Assembly (NCBI GenBank): GCA_902491345.1
Contig: CABUHI010000036.1
Location: forward strand, 1-13,034
Direction of reading: 5' to 3'
Origin: an uncultured Collinsella sp.
Lineage (GTDB): Bacteria; Actinomycetota; Coriobacteriia; Coriobacteriales; Coriobacteriaceae
Length of the DNA stretch: 13,034 bases
How positions within the stretch are numbered: position 1 is the first letter of the stretch; each line of letters begins with the position of its first letter. Shown here one piece after another: positions 5,688-12,890 of this stretch. Under the pieces are notes generated by a model, which was not told where the DNA came from, did no database searches, and saw nothing but the letters and a program-made list of their open reading frames with translations. A program made the position numbers and the translations under genes.

Positions 5688-6707
5688 GTGGGCCATCGGG
5701 ATTCATGTGATGATTTGCGTGAGGTTCGTTGGGGCGTTTTGGGCGCTGGGCGCATTTCGCATCGATTTGCATCGTCGCTCAAGGAGGTGGACGGGGCACG
5801 GCTTGTGGCTGCCGCCGGTCGCACTCCTTCGCATGTTGAGGAGTTTTGCAGGGCGTTTTCGATTGATGCCGCGCACAGTTATGCCACGGCTGACGATAGC
5901 GGCGATGCGGCTTATGATGTGCTGATTGCCGACCCCGATGTCGACGCAATCTACTTGGCTCTTCCACATGGCATGCATGCGCATTGGGTCTGTCGGGCGC
6001 TGCGCGCGGGAAAGGCCGTACTGTGCGAAAAGCCGGCCGTTTTGAATGAAGAAGAGGCCCGTGCGATCACCTCCGTTTCCCGCGAGTGCGGCGTGCCGTT
6101 TATGGAGGCGATGAAAAATCGGTTTTGTCCGATGCATACTCGCGTGAAGGGCTTGCTTGCGTCGGGCGAGCTCGGCCGTATCGTTTCGATCGAAAGCGTG
6201 CAAAAACTCGATTATGGTGAGTCCCCTTCAAGTTATCTGCTCGATCCGTTGCAGGGTGGCTGTCTATATGACATGGGCTGCTATGCGGTCGGGTGGTTTG
6301 AGGATCTGCTTGCGGGTGCGTGCGATGTTTCGTCTCGTGAAGTTCGCTGGCGCGACGTATCGGGCGGCCGCGTGGATTGGGCCGATGAGATCCATATGAG
6401 CGTCGGCGGCATACCCATTCATATGGTTTGCGACGGCAAAGCAGCATATGAAAGCCGCTTAACGATTGTCTGCGAGCGTGGCTCGTTAGAAATCGAGCGC
6501 CTCCATCGCCCCGAGCTCGCCCATGTGAAGTACTTCGACGGACGAGTACTCGAAATCGACGCCCCGTTTGAGGTCGATGACTTTTACGGCGAAGCTTCGC
6601 ATGCGACCAAGCTCATCCGGGCGGGGAAACTCGAGAGTTCCGTCATGCCCCTTGCCGCCACGCAGCGCTGCGCGCGCATTATCGATGCAATCCGTCTAGC
6701 CCTCTAG
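5688..6707 (+). CDS. Gfo/Idh/MocA-family NAD(P)-dependent oxidoreductase
   Basis: This is a 339-residue cytosolic dehydrogenase. Residues 14-23 carry the Rossmann loop (RWGVLGAGRI), and residues 110-118 the family's AVLCEKPAV motif with Lys115. The C-terminal half begins GGCLYDMGCYAV (190-201), the DMGCY form seen in dihydrodiol-dehydrogenase-like and related sugar oxidoreductases. The family oxidises or reduces sugars, inositols and similar alcohols. The substrate here is unknown. The GTG start at 5688 follows AAGGGAG (5676-5682) at 5 nt. The frame is open back into the palindromic repeat at 5610, but that stretch is repeat sequence and was excluded. The gene lies between the two repeat copies, and no terminator separates it from its upstream or downstream neighbour, so cotranscription with the reductase gene and nfo is possible. 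Confidence 0.9.
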   Translation: MGHRDSCDDLREVRWGVLGAGRISHRFASSLKEVDGARLVAAAGRTPSHVEEFCRAFSIDAAHSYATADDSGDAAYDVLIADPDVDAIYLALPHGMHAHWVCRALRAGKAVLCEKPAVLNEEEARAITSVSRECGVPFMEAMKNRFCPMHTRVKGLLASGELGRIVSIESVQKLDYGESPSSYLLDPLQGGCLYDMGCYAVGWFEDLLAGACDVSSREVRWRDVSGGRVDWADEIHMSVGGIPIHMVCDGKAAYESRLTIVCERGSLEIERLHRPELAHVKYFDGRVLEIDAPFEVDDFYGEASHATKLIRAGKLESSVMPLAATQRCARIIDAIRLAL

Positions 6708-6777
6708 GACTTGGCGTTGACGCGTAGGGGATCATGACGCTGGCGCCCGTAGCCGTAGTGCTCGGTGGCCCGCATCT

Positions 6778-6863
6778 CTGATGCCCCTTTTATAAGTTGC
6801 GGTGGAATAGTTCCTGTTTGCGGCAGAATAGGGGCTAAACAGGAACTATTTCACCGCAACTGA
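6778..6863. repeat. 86-bp palindromic repeat element, copy 2
   Basis: Same orientation and length as the copy at 5591-5676. The three differences are C to G just before the left arm, C to T at the start of the right arm, and C to T inside the right arm. The first adds a G-C pair at the stem base and the other two change G-C to G-U, so the long hairpin is preserved in RNA. The GCCCC flank (6783-6787) and loop GGGGC (6831-6835) are unchanged. It ends immediately upstream of the AGGGGGAG ribosome binding site of nfo. Confidence 0.9.
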
Positions 6864-6879
6864 TGAGGGGGAGCTGGAG

Positions 6880-7746
6880 ATGCTGACGATTGGGTGTCAC
6901 CTGTCTACGACGAAGGGCTATCGGGCGATGGGGGAGATGGCGCTATCCATTGGCGCCAATACCTTTGCATTCTTTACGCGCAACCCGCGCGGCGGCAAGG
7001 CGAAAGATCTTGACATGGATGACGTGGCGGCCCTGCGCGAGCTTATGGCACAAAATGATTTTGGCCCACTCGTGGCTCATGCCCCGTATACCTATAACCC
7101 CTGCTCGGCCAAAGAGCGGGCGCGCGAGTTTGCCCTGGAGGCCATGGCCGAGGACTTGCAGCGTCTGGAAGCACTGCCCGGCAACTACTACAACTTCCAT
7201 CCCGGTGCGCATGTGGGGCAGGGCTCCGACGCCGGCATTCAGATGATCGTCGACACCCTGTGCCAGGTGATGTTTGAGGGCCAGCAGACGACGGTACTGC
7301 TCGAGACCATGGCCGGCAAGGGCACCGAGGTGGGCCGCAGCTTTGAGGAGCTGGCGCGCATTATCGAGGGTGCTGCTGCCAGGCGTCCAGAGCTATCGGA
7401 CAAGCTGGGCGTGTGTCTGGACACCTGCCATGTGAGCGATGCCGGCTACGACATCATCCATGATCTGGACGGCGTACTCGACGAGTTCGACCGCGTGGTG
7501 GGTATCGACCGCTTGCGTGCCGTACACATCAACGATTCGAAGAACCCCTGTGGCGCCCATAAGGACCGCCACGAATGCATCGGTAAAGGCTACCTGGGTA
7601 GTGAAGAGTTTGGCGGCGGTATGCAGGTTATGCAGAATATTGTATCGAATGGCCGCTTGCGCGCATTGCCATTCATTTTGGAGACACCGAACGAACTTGC
7701 AGGTTATGCTGCTGAAATCAAACTGTTAAGGTCGTTGCAGCAGTAA
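6880..7746 (+). CDS. nfo: Endonuclease IV (deoxyribonuclease IV, AP endonuclease)
   Basis: This 288-residue zinc enzyme cleaves 5' of abasic sites in base-excision repair. All nine metal ligands expected from E. coli Nfo are in place: His67 (VAHAPY), His107 (NFHPGAH), Glu142 (LLETMAGKG), Asp181 and His184 (CLDTCH), His216 (VHINDS), Asp229 and His231 (HKDRH), and Glu268 (ILETPN). The length is normal (E. coli 285). The ATG at 6880 follows AGGGGGAG (6866-6873) at 6 nt. It lies downstream of repeat copy 2 and has no clear terminator of its own. The next gene starts from its own promoter. Confidence 0.97.
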   Translation: MLTIGCHLSTTKGYRAMGEMALSIGANTFAFFTRNPRGGKAKDLDMDDVAALRELMAQNDFGPLVAHAPYTYNPCSAKERAREFALEAMAEDLQRLEALPGNYYNFHPGAHVGQGSDAGIQMIVDTLCQVMFEGQQTTVLLETMAGKGTEVGRSFEELARIIEGAAARRPELSDKLGVCLDTCHVSDAGYDIIHDLDGVLDEFDRVVGIDRLRAVHINDSKNPCGAHKDRHECIGKGYLGSEEFGGGMQVMQNIVSNGRLRALPFILETPNELAGYAAEIKLLRSLQQ

Positions 7747-7807
7747 TGACTGTCATAAAGTGGAGTGCTCCATTCACGTTATGGGTTTGTTTCAATCAGT
7801 TTTCTAA

Positions 7808-7836
7808 TTGCGGATTCTTCCAAGCGGGTGCATAAT
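7808..7836 (+). promoter_or_regulatory. Probable sigma-70-type promoter of the amino-acid ABC operon
   Basis: TTGCGG (7808-7813) and CATAAT (7831-7836) are separated by 17 bp. The -10 matches consensus at 5 of 6 positions, the -35 at 3 of 6. Transcription would start near 7843. A small dyad TGGAG-TG-CTCCA (7761-7772) lies further upstream and might be an operator, but nothing else supports that. Confidence 0.5.
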
Positions 7837-7853
7837 AACCCTCAGTTTTTGCA

Positions 7854-7875
7854 GACCCCTGAATCACGTGGGGTC
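7854..7875 (+). promoter_or_regulatory. Leader hairpin before the binding-protein gene
   Basis: GACCCC (7854-7859) pairs with GGGGTC (7870-7875) over a 10-nt loop, 5 nt before the AAGGAG site (7881-7886). It could stabilise the mRNA 5' end or influence translation. No ligand or protein is suggested by the sequence. Confidence 0.3.
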
Positions 7876-7893
7876 ATTGGAAGGAGACTGATT

Positions 7894-8754
7894 ATGAAGC
7901 TCAAGAAGCTTGGCGCATTTGCCGCCACGGGTGCTATGGCGCTCGCCCTCGCACTGACGGGCTGCGGCTCGTCCAACGCCACCTCTGGTTCCCATGCCGG
8001 TTCCAGCAACTCTGACGACGTGAAGGTCGAGAAGGTCGACGGCTCCAAGGAGTACGCACTCGTCAAGGACGGTACGCTGACCGTCGGCACCTCTGCCGAG
8101 TACGCTCCGTTTGAGTACAAGGATGACAACGGCGATTATCAGGGCTTTGACCTTGAGCTCATCAAGGCTATCGGCGACAAGCTGGGCCTGGATGTCGAGT
8201 ACGTCAACAACGACTTCGACACGCTCGTCCCCGGAGTTGCTTCGGGCGCCAAGTACGACGTCGCCATCGCGGCTATCACTGACACGCCCGAGCGTGAGAA
8301 GGAAGTCACTTTCTCCGATTCCTACTACATGGACGATCAGGCTATCGTGACCAAGGTCGATAACACCGACATTACGACCGATAACTACAGCGAGAAGCTC
8401 AACAGCGCCGACGCTACCATCATCGTCCAGTCCGGTTCGACCGCCGAGGCCTTTGCCCAGGAGAACTTCCCCAAGGCCAAGATCGTCCCCTACAAGGACG
8501 CCACCGAGTGCTTCAGCGCACTGCAGTCCGATAAGGGCGACGCCGTGGTGACCAACCGCTCTGTTGCCAGCCAGCTGACCGCCGAGCAGTTCAACACCTG
8601 CCAGACCATCAAGCAGATCAGCACCGGCGAGGAGTACGCCATCGCCATCAACCAGGGCAACACCAAGCTCAAGGACGACATCAACCAGGCCATCAAGGAC
8701 CTGACCGACGACGGTACCGTTGACGCCCTCATGGCTAAGTACAATATCAAGTAA
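7894..8754 (+). CDS. Polar amino-acid ABC transporter substrate-binding lipoprotein
   Basis: This 286-residue protein has a lipoprotein signal peptide (MKLKKLGAFAATGAMALALA) and lipobox LTGC with Cys24, so it is anchored on the outer face of the membrane. A Ser/Gly-rich linker (25-42) leads to a family-3 solute-binding domain (PF00497 type). Visible motifs are GTLTVGTSAEYAPFEYKDD near 60-78, GFDLELIKAIGDKLG near 84-98, and YDVAIAAITDTPEREKEVTF around 121-140. Arg134 is the family's amino-acid carboxylate-binding arginine. These features indicate import of a polar amino acid or cystine. The exact substrate cannot be read from sequence. ATG at 7894 follows AAGGAG (7881-7886). The in-frame extension back to 7765 lacks a ribosome site and would bury the signal peptide, so it was rejected. 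It is first in an operon with the permease and ATPase. Confidence 0.93.
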   Translation: MKLKKLGAFAATGAMALALALTGCGSSNATSGSHAGSSNSDDVKVEKVDGSKEYALVKDGTLTVGTSAEYAPFEYKDDNGDYQGFDLELIKAIGDKLGLDVEYVNNDFDTLVPGVASGAKYDVAIAAITDTPEREKEVTFSDSYYMDDQAIVTKVDNTDITTDNYSEKLNSADATIIVQSGSTAEAFAQENFPKAKIVPYKDATECFSALQSDKGDAVVTNRSVASQLTAEQFNTCQTIKQISTGEEYAIAINQGNTKLKDDINQAIKDLTDDGTVDALMAKYNIK

Positions 8755-8775
8755 AATATCTACTTGATTGTGCGC

Positions 8776-8837
8776 GGGCCCTTTCCGTTTTGGCGGAGAG
8801 GGCCTTTGCGCTTCTCTTGACGGAGAGCATTTCCGTC
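8776..8837 (+). terminator. Partial terminator / attenuator hairpins between binding-protein and permease genes
   Basis: GGCCCTTTCCG (8777-8787) pairs fully (one G-U) with CGGAGAGGGCC (8794-8804), followed by only three T. A second hairpin, GACGGA (8819-8824) with TCCGTC (8832-8837), follows. This is the usual place for a leaky terminator that keeps the binding protein more abundant than the membrane subunits. The repeated CGGAGAG and TTTCCG segments also allow alternative pairing between the two hairpins. Confidence 0.55.
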
Positions 8838-8872
8838 TCGTTTTGCCGGCAACTTCTACGATAGGAGCCACC

Positions 8873-10234
8873 TTGTCTCGACTGAACAAAGGGGCCGCGG
8901 AGCAGCGTTTTCCACTGCCCGCCTTGCTCCAAAAGCTAGCCTGTGTCATGGCCGTGGCGCTCGCGCTGGTGTGCGCGGGGGCATATGCGCCCACGACCGC
9001 CCAGGCGCTTGAGACCGCAAAGATTACCGCCCGACCCAACACCGGTTCGGGCAGCGCTGTGGTCGGCGGCACCGAGACGCGTATTACCTGGGAAGTTCAG
9101 GCCGACGCCGACGAGGAGCTGAGCGGTCTTTCGCTGACGTTTGTCGACGGCACGACGTTTGGTACCGATGACACGCGATTGACGATGCTCTCGGGCGAGG
9201 ACCTCATGGATCGTACGCCCATGAAGCCCACGTGCAAGGCTGACGGCCAGACGCTTAAGATCGACTTTGGCGAGACGGCGCCTGCCGGCGGCTTTTTCCG
9301 TGTCGAGGTTTACGGCGTGACGTTTCCCGTCGAGGGAGGCGATGAGGCCTTCAGCGGTACCTATACGCTCGCCGACGGTTCGACCAAGAAGATTTCCAAG
9401 ATTCCTTCCGTCGAGATCAAGGGCGTGACGGCATTCGATAACTTCCTGGCCGATCTTAAGGAGCAGCCGTGGGTCGAGGCGTGGAACTCCAATATGTTTC
9501 TCCGCCTGTTCTTGAACCCGGTCATTTTGGTCCAGAGCCTGCCGATTGTCTTTAAGGGCTTCCTTATGTCGCTCTCGATCGTGCTCGTGGCGTTTCCGCT
9601 GGCGATTCCCTTTGGCTTTGCCCTATCGCTCATGCGTATCTCCAAATCGCGCATCCTGCGCTGCCTTGCCGGCATCTATGTGAATATCATCCGCGGTACG
9701 CCGGCGTTCCTGCAGATCTATATTGCATTCTTTGGCCTGCCGCTTGCCGGCGTCAGGGTGGACGACTATGTCTTGGGCGTTATCGTCATGGCCATGAACT
9801 CGTCTGCGTACCTGTGCGAGATTTTCCGTGCCGGTATTCAGTCGATCCCCAAGGGCCAGAACGAGGCTGCTCGCTCGCTGGGCATGAATGCCTTCCAGAC
9901 GCTGCTCTACGTTATGATTCCGCAGACGTTCCGCAATGTCCTGCCTACGCTGACCAGTGAGTTCATCCTGCTTTACAAGGATACGTCGCTGCTCGCGGCC
10001 GTGGGCGTGGTCGAGATCGTCATGAACGCCCGTACCATCGTGGCCACGACGGGCTCCATTACACCGTACGTGGTTGCCGCCCTGTTCTATCTGGTCATCA
10101 CCCTGCCGCTCGCTCGCTTGGTGAGCGGTCTTGAGGCGAGGCTTTTGGGTACGGCCGAAACCAAAAAGAAGCGTCCCGCCAAGAGCGCCGGACAGGTTGT
10201 CGCGACGCCTGCCGATCACATCGCCGGTCTGTAA
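8873..10234 (+). CDS. Amino-acid ABC transporter permease with exported N-terminal domain
   Basis: This is a 453-residue protein, against roughly 220 for a plain His/Glu/Gln-type permease. A signal peptide occupies about residues 15-45 (hydrophobic core 22-39, possible cleavage after AQA at 45). Residues about 46-190 form a beta-rich exported domain (ITARPNTGSGSAVVGGTETR, ITWEVQADAD, SLTFVDGTTFG) that does not show solute-binding-protein motifs. The permease domain (about 215-425) has hydrophobic spans from 228, the RGTPAFLQIY motif (274-283), and the EAA loop (IPKGQNEAARSLGM, 325-338) that docks on the ATPase, with MIPQ at 348-351. The lysine-rich C-terminal tail (430-437) should be cytoplasmic. 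I chose the TTG start at 8873 because TAGGAG (8862-8867) sits 5 nt before it. The frame is open to 8768 but runs through the hairpin region. It is coupled to the ATPase gene by a 12-nt gap. Confidence 0.9.
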   Translation: MSRLNKGAAEQRFPLPALLQKLACVMAVALALVCAGAYAPTTAQALETAKITARPNTGSGSAVVGGTETRITWEVQADADEELSGLSLTFVDGTTFGTDDTRLTMLSGEDLMDRTPMKPTCKADGQTLKIDFGETAPAGGFFRVEVYGVTFPVEGGDEAFSGTYTLADGSTKKISKIPSVEIKGVTAFDNFLADLKEQPWVEAWNSNMFLRLFLNPVILVQSLPIVFKGFLMSLSIVLVAFPLAIPFGFALSLMRISKSRILRCLAGIYVNIIRGTPAFLQIYIAFFGLPLAGVRVDDYVLGVIVMAMNSSAYLCEIFRAGIQSIPKGQNEAARSLGMNAFQTLLYVMIPQTFRNVLPTLTSEFILLYKDTSLLAAVGVVEIVMNARTIVATTGSITPYVVAALFYLVITLPLARLVSGLEARLLGTAETKKKRPAKSAGQVVATPADHIAGL

Positions 10235-10246
10235 GGAGGTCCTATC

Positions 10247-10999
<753 letters not shown>

Positions 11000-11025
11000 C
11001 GGCGCGTCGAGGTTATCGATATAAC

Positions 11026-11063
11026 AAACGGGGACCGGATGTGAATATCCGGTCCCCGTTTTT
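11026..11063. terminator. Strong bidirectional Rho-independent terminator
   Basis: Arms AAACGGGGACCGGAT (11026-11040) and ATCCGGTCCCCGTTT (11047-11061) form a perfect 15-bp stem with a 6-nt loop, followed by T to 11063. The minus strand also ends in GTTTGTTAT, so it can serve both the ABC operon (+) and the convergent flavodoxin operon (-). Confidence 0.93.
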
Positions 11064-11134
11064 GTTTGGGCATGAGCGACTGTTGTTGTACGGTACTCGG
11101 CTGTCAGTTGCCTTGCGACTTTCTGACGGCTTCG

Positions 11135-11554
11135 TTAGGCCAGCTCCGCTCCCAGGGCCTTGCAGGCCGCTTCGCCCTTGTCGTCGGGTGCGTCGTAGCA
11201 GATGACGGAATCTACGACGTTGACGCCGGCCTCGTCGGCGTCGGCCTTCCAGTTGTCCATCCACTCGCCCTCGGCCCACGAGTAGGAGCCAAAAAGGACG
11301 ACCTTCTTATCGCCGAGAGTCTCCTTGACCTCGTCCCACATAGGCTGGAACTCGTCATACTCAAGCTCCTCGGAACCCATGGCGGGGCAGCCGAAGGCAA
11401 TGGCGTCATAGCTGGCGGCCTTGTCTGCGGAGAAGTCGGCGCAGGAGATGACCTCTGCCTCGGCGCCGGCACCGGTTGCGCCCTCGGCGACGAAGTTTGC
11501 CATGGCCTCGGTGTTGCCTGTACCGCTCCAGTAGACGACTGCGATCTTGCTCAT
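11135..11554 (-). CDS. Short-chain flavodoxin
   Basis: This 139-residue FMN-binding electron carrier is cytoplasmic. The N terminus KIAVVYWSGTGNTEAMA carries the phosphate-binding loop SGTGNT (10-15). The aromatic-containing loop after VVLFGS (SYSWAEGEWMDNW, 90-102) sits where the second FMN-stacking region of flavodoxins lies. Asp/Glu richness at 58-75 fits the family. The ATG (11554-11552) follows AAAGGAAAAC. The in-frame extension upstream to 12046 overlaps the next gene and is not protein-like. It lies 46 nt downstream of the DUF3793 gene on the same strand, and no terminator separates them. Flavodoxins are often made when iron is short, which fits the iron-linked context of DUF3793 genes, but regulation here is inferred. 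Confidence 0.94.
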   Translation of the reverse strand: MSKIAVVYWSGTGNTEAMANFVAEGATGAGAEAEVISCADFSADKAASYDAIAFGCPAMGSEELEYDEFQPMWDEVKETLGDKKVVLFGSYSWAEGEWMDNWKADADEAGVNVVDSVICYDAPDDKGEAACKALGAELA

Positions 11555-11600
11555 ATGTTTTCCTTTCGGTTGTGCGGCGTGCGGCCGCGTTTTGTATGCT

Positions 11601-12305
11601 CTATCGGGTTGCCTGGACAAGTTGTTCCAGGGTGCAGCCCTGTTGATAGATGTAGGTAAGGTATTGCGTGCATGCGCGATAGGAATCGAAGGTCGTGAGT
11701 GCCTGCTCAACGTTTGTGTATACCTTCCATGCGCCAAAGACCTTATAGTTTTCGCCGTGCTGGACGATAAACTGATGGACATCTTCGTAGGGATAGCCCA
11801 AAAAATAGCCAATTTCGTGGGGGAACTCGCACGTGCACCCCGTATCGCAGTGCCTATTCCGTGCGAGTGCGCAGACGCTGCCGTCATAGGCGCTTTCTGC
11901 GGCATTGCTGCTTGCCAGCGTGATGCGCGCGGCGAGATGCACCAGGGATGCGGGCAGGTTGTGGACATCGTAACCTTCGGCGGCAAGCGCCGTCGTGGCG
12001 CGGGGGTCGGAGAGGTATCGCATGAGGTCCGCAGGGCGGTACACATAGATGAGCGCTCCGCAGGGGCGCCAGACCAAAACGCTCATATGGATCCCGAGTG
12101 GCTGGAGCTCGCGGTTGCATTGGGCTATGACGGCGAGCAGGCGAGAGCGTCGTCCTTCGATATGGGCGGCGCCGGGTTTTCCGCTTTGGTTGGCGTAAAC
12201 GCCGGGATAGGTAAAGAGCGATGCCGGCTTGATACCTGCGAGCGTAGGGGAGCAGTTGCGCACGACAGCCGTTTGGTATGTCGGGATGTCAATGGTTCGA
12301 GTCAC
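11601..12305 (-). CDS. DUF3793 family protein
   Basis: This is a 234-residue cytoplasmic-looking protein without signal peptide or membrane span. The N-terminal motif CSPTLAGIKPASLF (18-31), the central LVWRPCGALIYVYRPADL (77-94), FPHEIGYFLGYPYEDVHQFI (161-180) and the late GAWKVYTN (191-198) are the conserved blocks I associate with DUF3793 (PF12672). The biochemical role of the family is unknown. Its genes commonly accompany flavodoxin or iron-uptake genes in anaerobes. Three closely placed cysteines (153, 157, 159; CDTGCTC) sit just before the FPHEIG block and could bind a metal or haem, but this is only an observation. The GTG start at 12305 follows AAAGGAG. First gene of an operon with the flavodoxin. 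Confidence 0.85.
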   Translation of the reverse strand: MTRTIDIPTYQTAVVRNCSPTLAGIKPASLFTYPGVYANQSGKPGAAHIEGRRSRLLAVIAQCNRELQPLGIHMSVLVWRPCGALIYVYRPADLMRYLSDPRATTALAAEGYDVHNLPASLVHLAARITLASSNAAESAYDGSVCALARNRHCDTGCTCEFPHEIGYFLGYPYEDVHQFIVQHGENYKVFGAWKVYTNVEQALTTFDSYRACTQYLTYIYQQGCTLEQLVQATR

Positions 12306-12344
12306 GATGCTCCTTTCGGGTCCTCAGTTGTTAGCCTAGGAAAA

Positions 12345-12372
12345 CTTATACACGAAAGTAAGCCTTGGTCAA
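12345..12372 (-). promoter_or_regulatory. Promoter of the DUF3793-flavodoxin operon
   Basis: On the minus strand, TTGACC (12372-12367) and TATAAG (12350-12345) are 16 bp apart, each matching consensus at 5 of 6 positions. Transcription would start near 12338. The start region overlaps TAGGCTAAC (minus strand, about 12340-12331), a half-site resembling DtxR/IdeR iron-repressor boxes. Confidence 0.6.
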
Positions 12373-12398
12373 CTAAAAAGTTTGAACAGGGAAACTAA

Positions 12399-12430
12399 TT
12401 GACCGAACGGACATGTTTTTGGGTTAAGAT
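12399..12430 (+). promoter_or_regulatory. Candidate promoter of the HMA protein gene
   Basis: TTGACC (12399-12404) is a good -35. The best -10 candidates are GTTAAG (12423-12428, 18-bp spacer) or TAAGAT (12425-12430, 20-bp spacer). A long spacer is a known feature of some metal-regulated promoters, but the match is only moderate. Confidence 0.4.
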
Positions 12431-12433
12431 GGG

Positions 12434-12452
12434 GACACCCCATGGGGGTATC
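12434..12452. promoter_or_regulatory. CsoR-like operator (GC-tract dyad)
   Basis: The dyad GACACCCC-ATG-GGGGTATC pairs at 7 of 8 positions around a 3-bp centre. It has the ACCC...GGGT layout and flanking A/T of copper-sensing CsoR operators as I know them from Bacillus copZA. It lies directly after the candidate -10 and before the start of a heavy-metal-binding protein gene, the correct position for a repressor released by metal. No csoR gene is in the window. Confidence 0.55.
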
Positions 12453-12480
12453 TAGATAGGGCTACTTGAAAGGGGAACGC

Positions 12481-12864
12481 ATGAGTGACTTGCTCAACCC
12501 TGCGAATCTCATTGTGCTTGCCGTGATTGCCGTTGGCATGTTCTTTGGCCTGCGTCGCATTGTCGCTTCGACACACGGAAAGAGCTGCTGCAGCGATGGC
12601 GCGAGCGGTAAGAAGGCCAAGAAGGTAGTGGTTGCGGATACCGATCCGTCCCACTACCCCTATAGCGATGAGTTGCTCATCGGCGGCATGAGCTGCGATG
12701 GCTGTGCTCAAAACGTTGAGAATGCCCTCAATGCGCTGGACGGCGTGTGGGCAACGGTAACGTACGCGGACCACACAGCGCGCGTGCGCTCCAAGCGGCC
12801 GATCGATCGCGGTGTCCTTGAGACGGCCGTGAGAGATGCAGGCTACTACGTCATGAAGCTGTAG
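12481..12864 (+). CDS. Membrane-anchored heavy-metal-associated (HMA) domain protein
   Basis: This 127-residue protein has three parts. An N-terminal membrane span (about 8-25, LIVLAVIAVGMFFGLRR) is followed by a short basic linker with adjacent cysteines (Cys36, Cys37; GKSCCSDG) resembling FeoB-associated Cys-rich membrane proteins. The third part is an HMA fold (about 64-127) with the metal site GMSCDGC (Cys72, Cys75). CopZ-type chaperones carry the same GMxCxxC loop. It probably binds Cu(I) or another soft metal at the cytoplasmic membrane face. Metal identity and partner are unknown. ATG at 12481 follows AAAGGGGA. The TTG at 12466 lies within the ribosome-site region and was not used. The CsoR-like dyad upstream supports copper control. 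It diverges from the DUF3793 operon and converges on the partial gene at the right edge, with only 26 nt between the two stop codons. Confidence 0.88.
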   Translation: MSDLLNPANLIVLAVIAVGMFFGLRRIVASTHGKSCCSDGASGKKAKKVVVADTDPSHYPYSDELLIGGMSCDGCAQNVENALNALDGVWATVTYADHTARVRSKRPIDRGVLETAVRDAGYYVMKL

Positions 12865-12890
12865 GCCTTGCCTTGGATGCGCGTCCTTGT

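Noticed and set aside
7864..9072. 402-codon minus-strand frame opposite the binding protein and permease
   Set aside because: It spans two real genes, their spacer and the hairpins, and the translation is low-complexity Val/Leu/Gly/Asp shadow sequence.
11012..11025. Small palindrome GTTAT-CGAT-ATAAC after the ATPase gene
   Set aside because: Five-base arms are common by chance, and the strong terminator beside it explains the region.
11104..11132. Imperfect hairpin downstream of the flavodoxin stop on the minus strand
   Set aside because: The stem is interrupted and lacks a T-tract. The bidirectional terminator at 11026-11063 is a better explanation for transcript ends.
11555..12046. Long in-frame extension of the flavodoxin gene
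   Set aside because: It lies antiparallel in frame to nothing and overlaps the DUF3793 gene on the same strand in another frame. The flavodoxin fold starts exactly at MSKIAVVYWSGTGNT.
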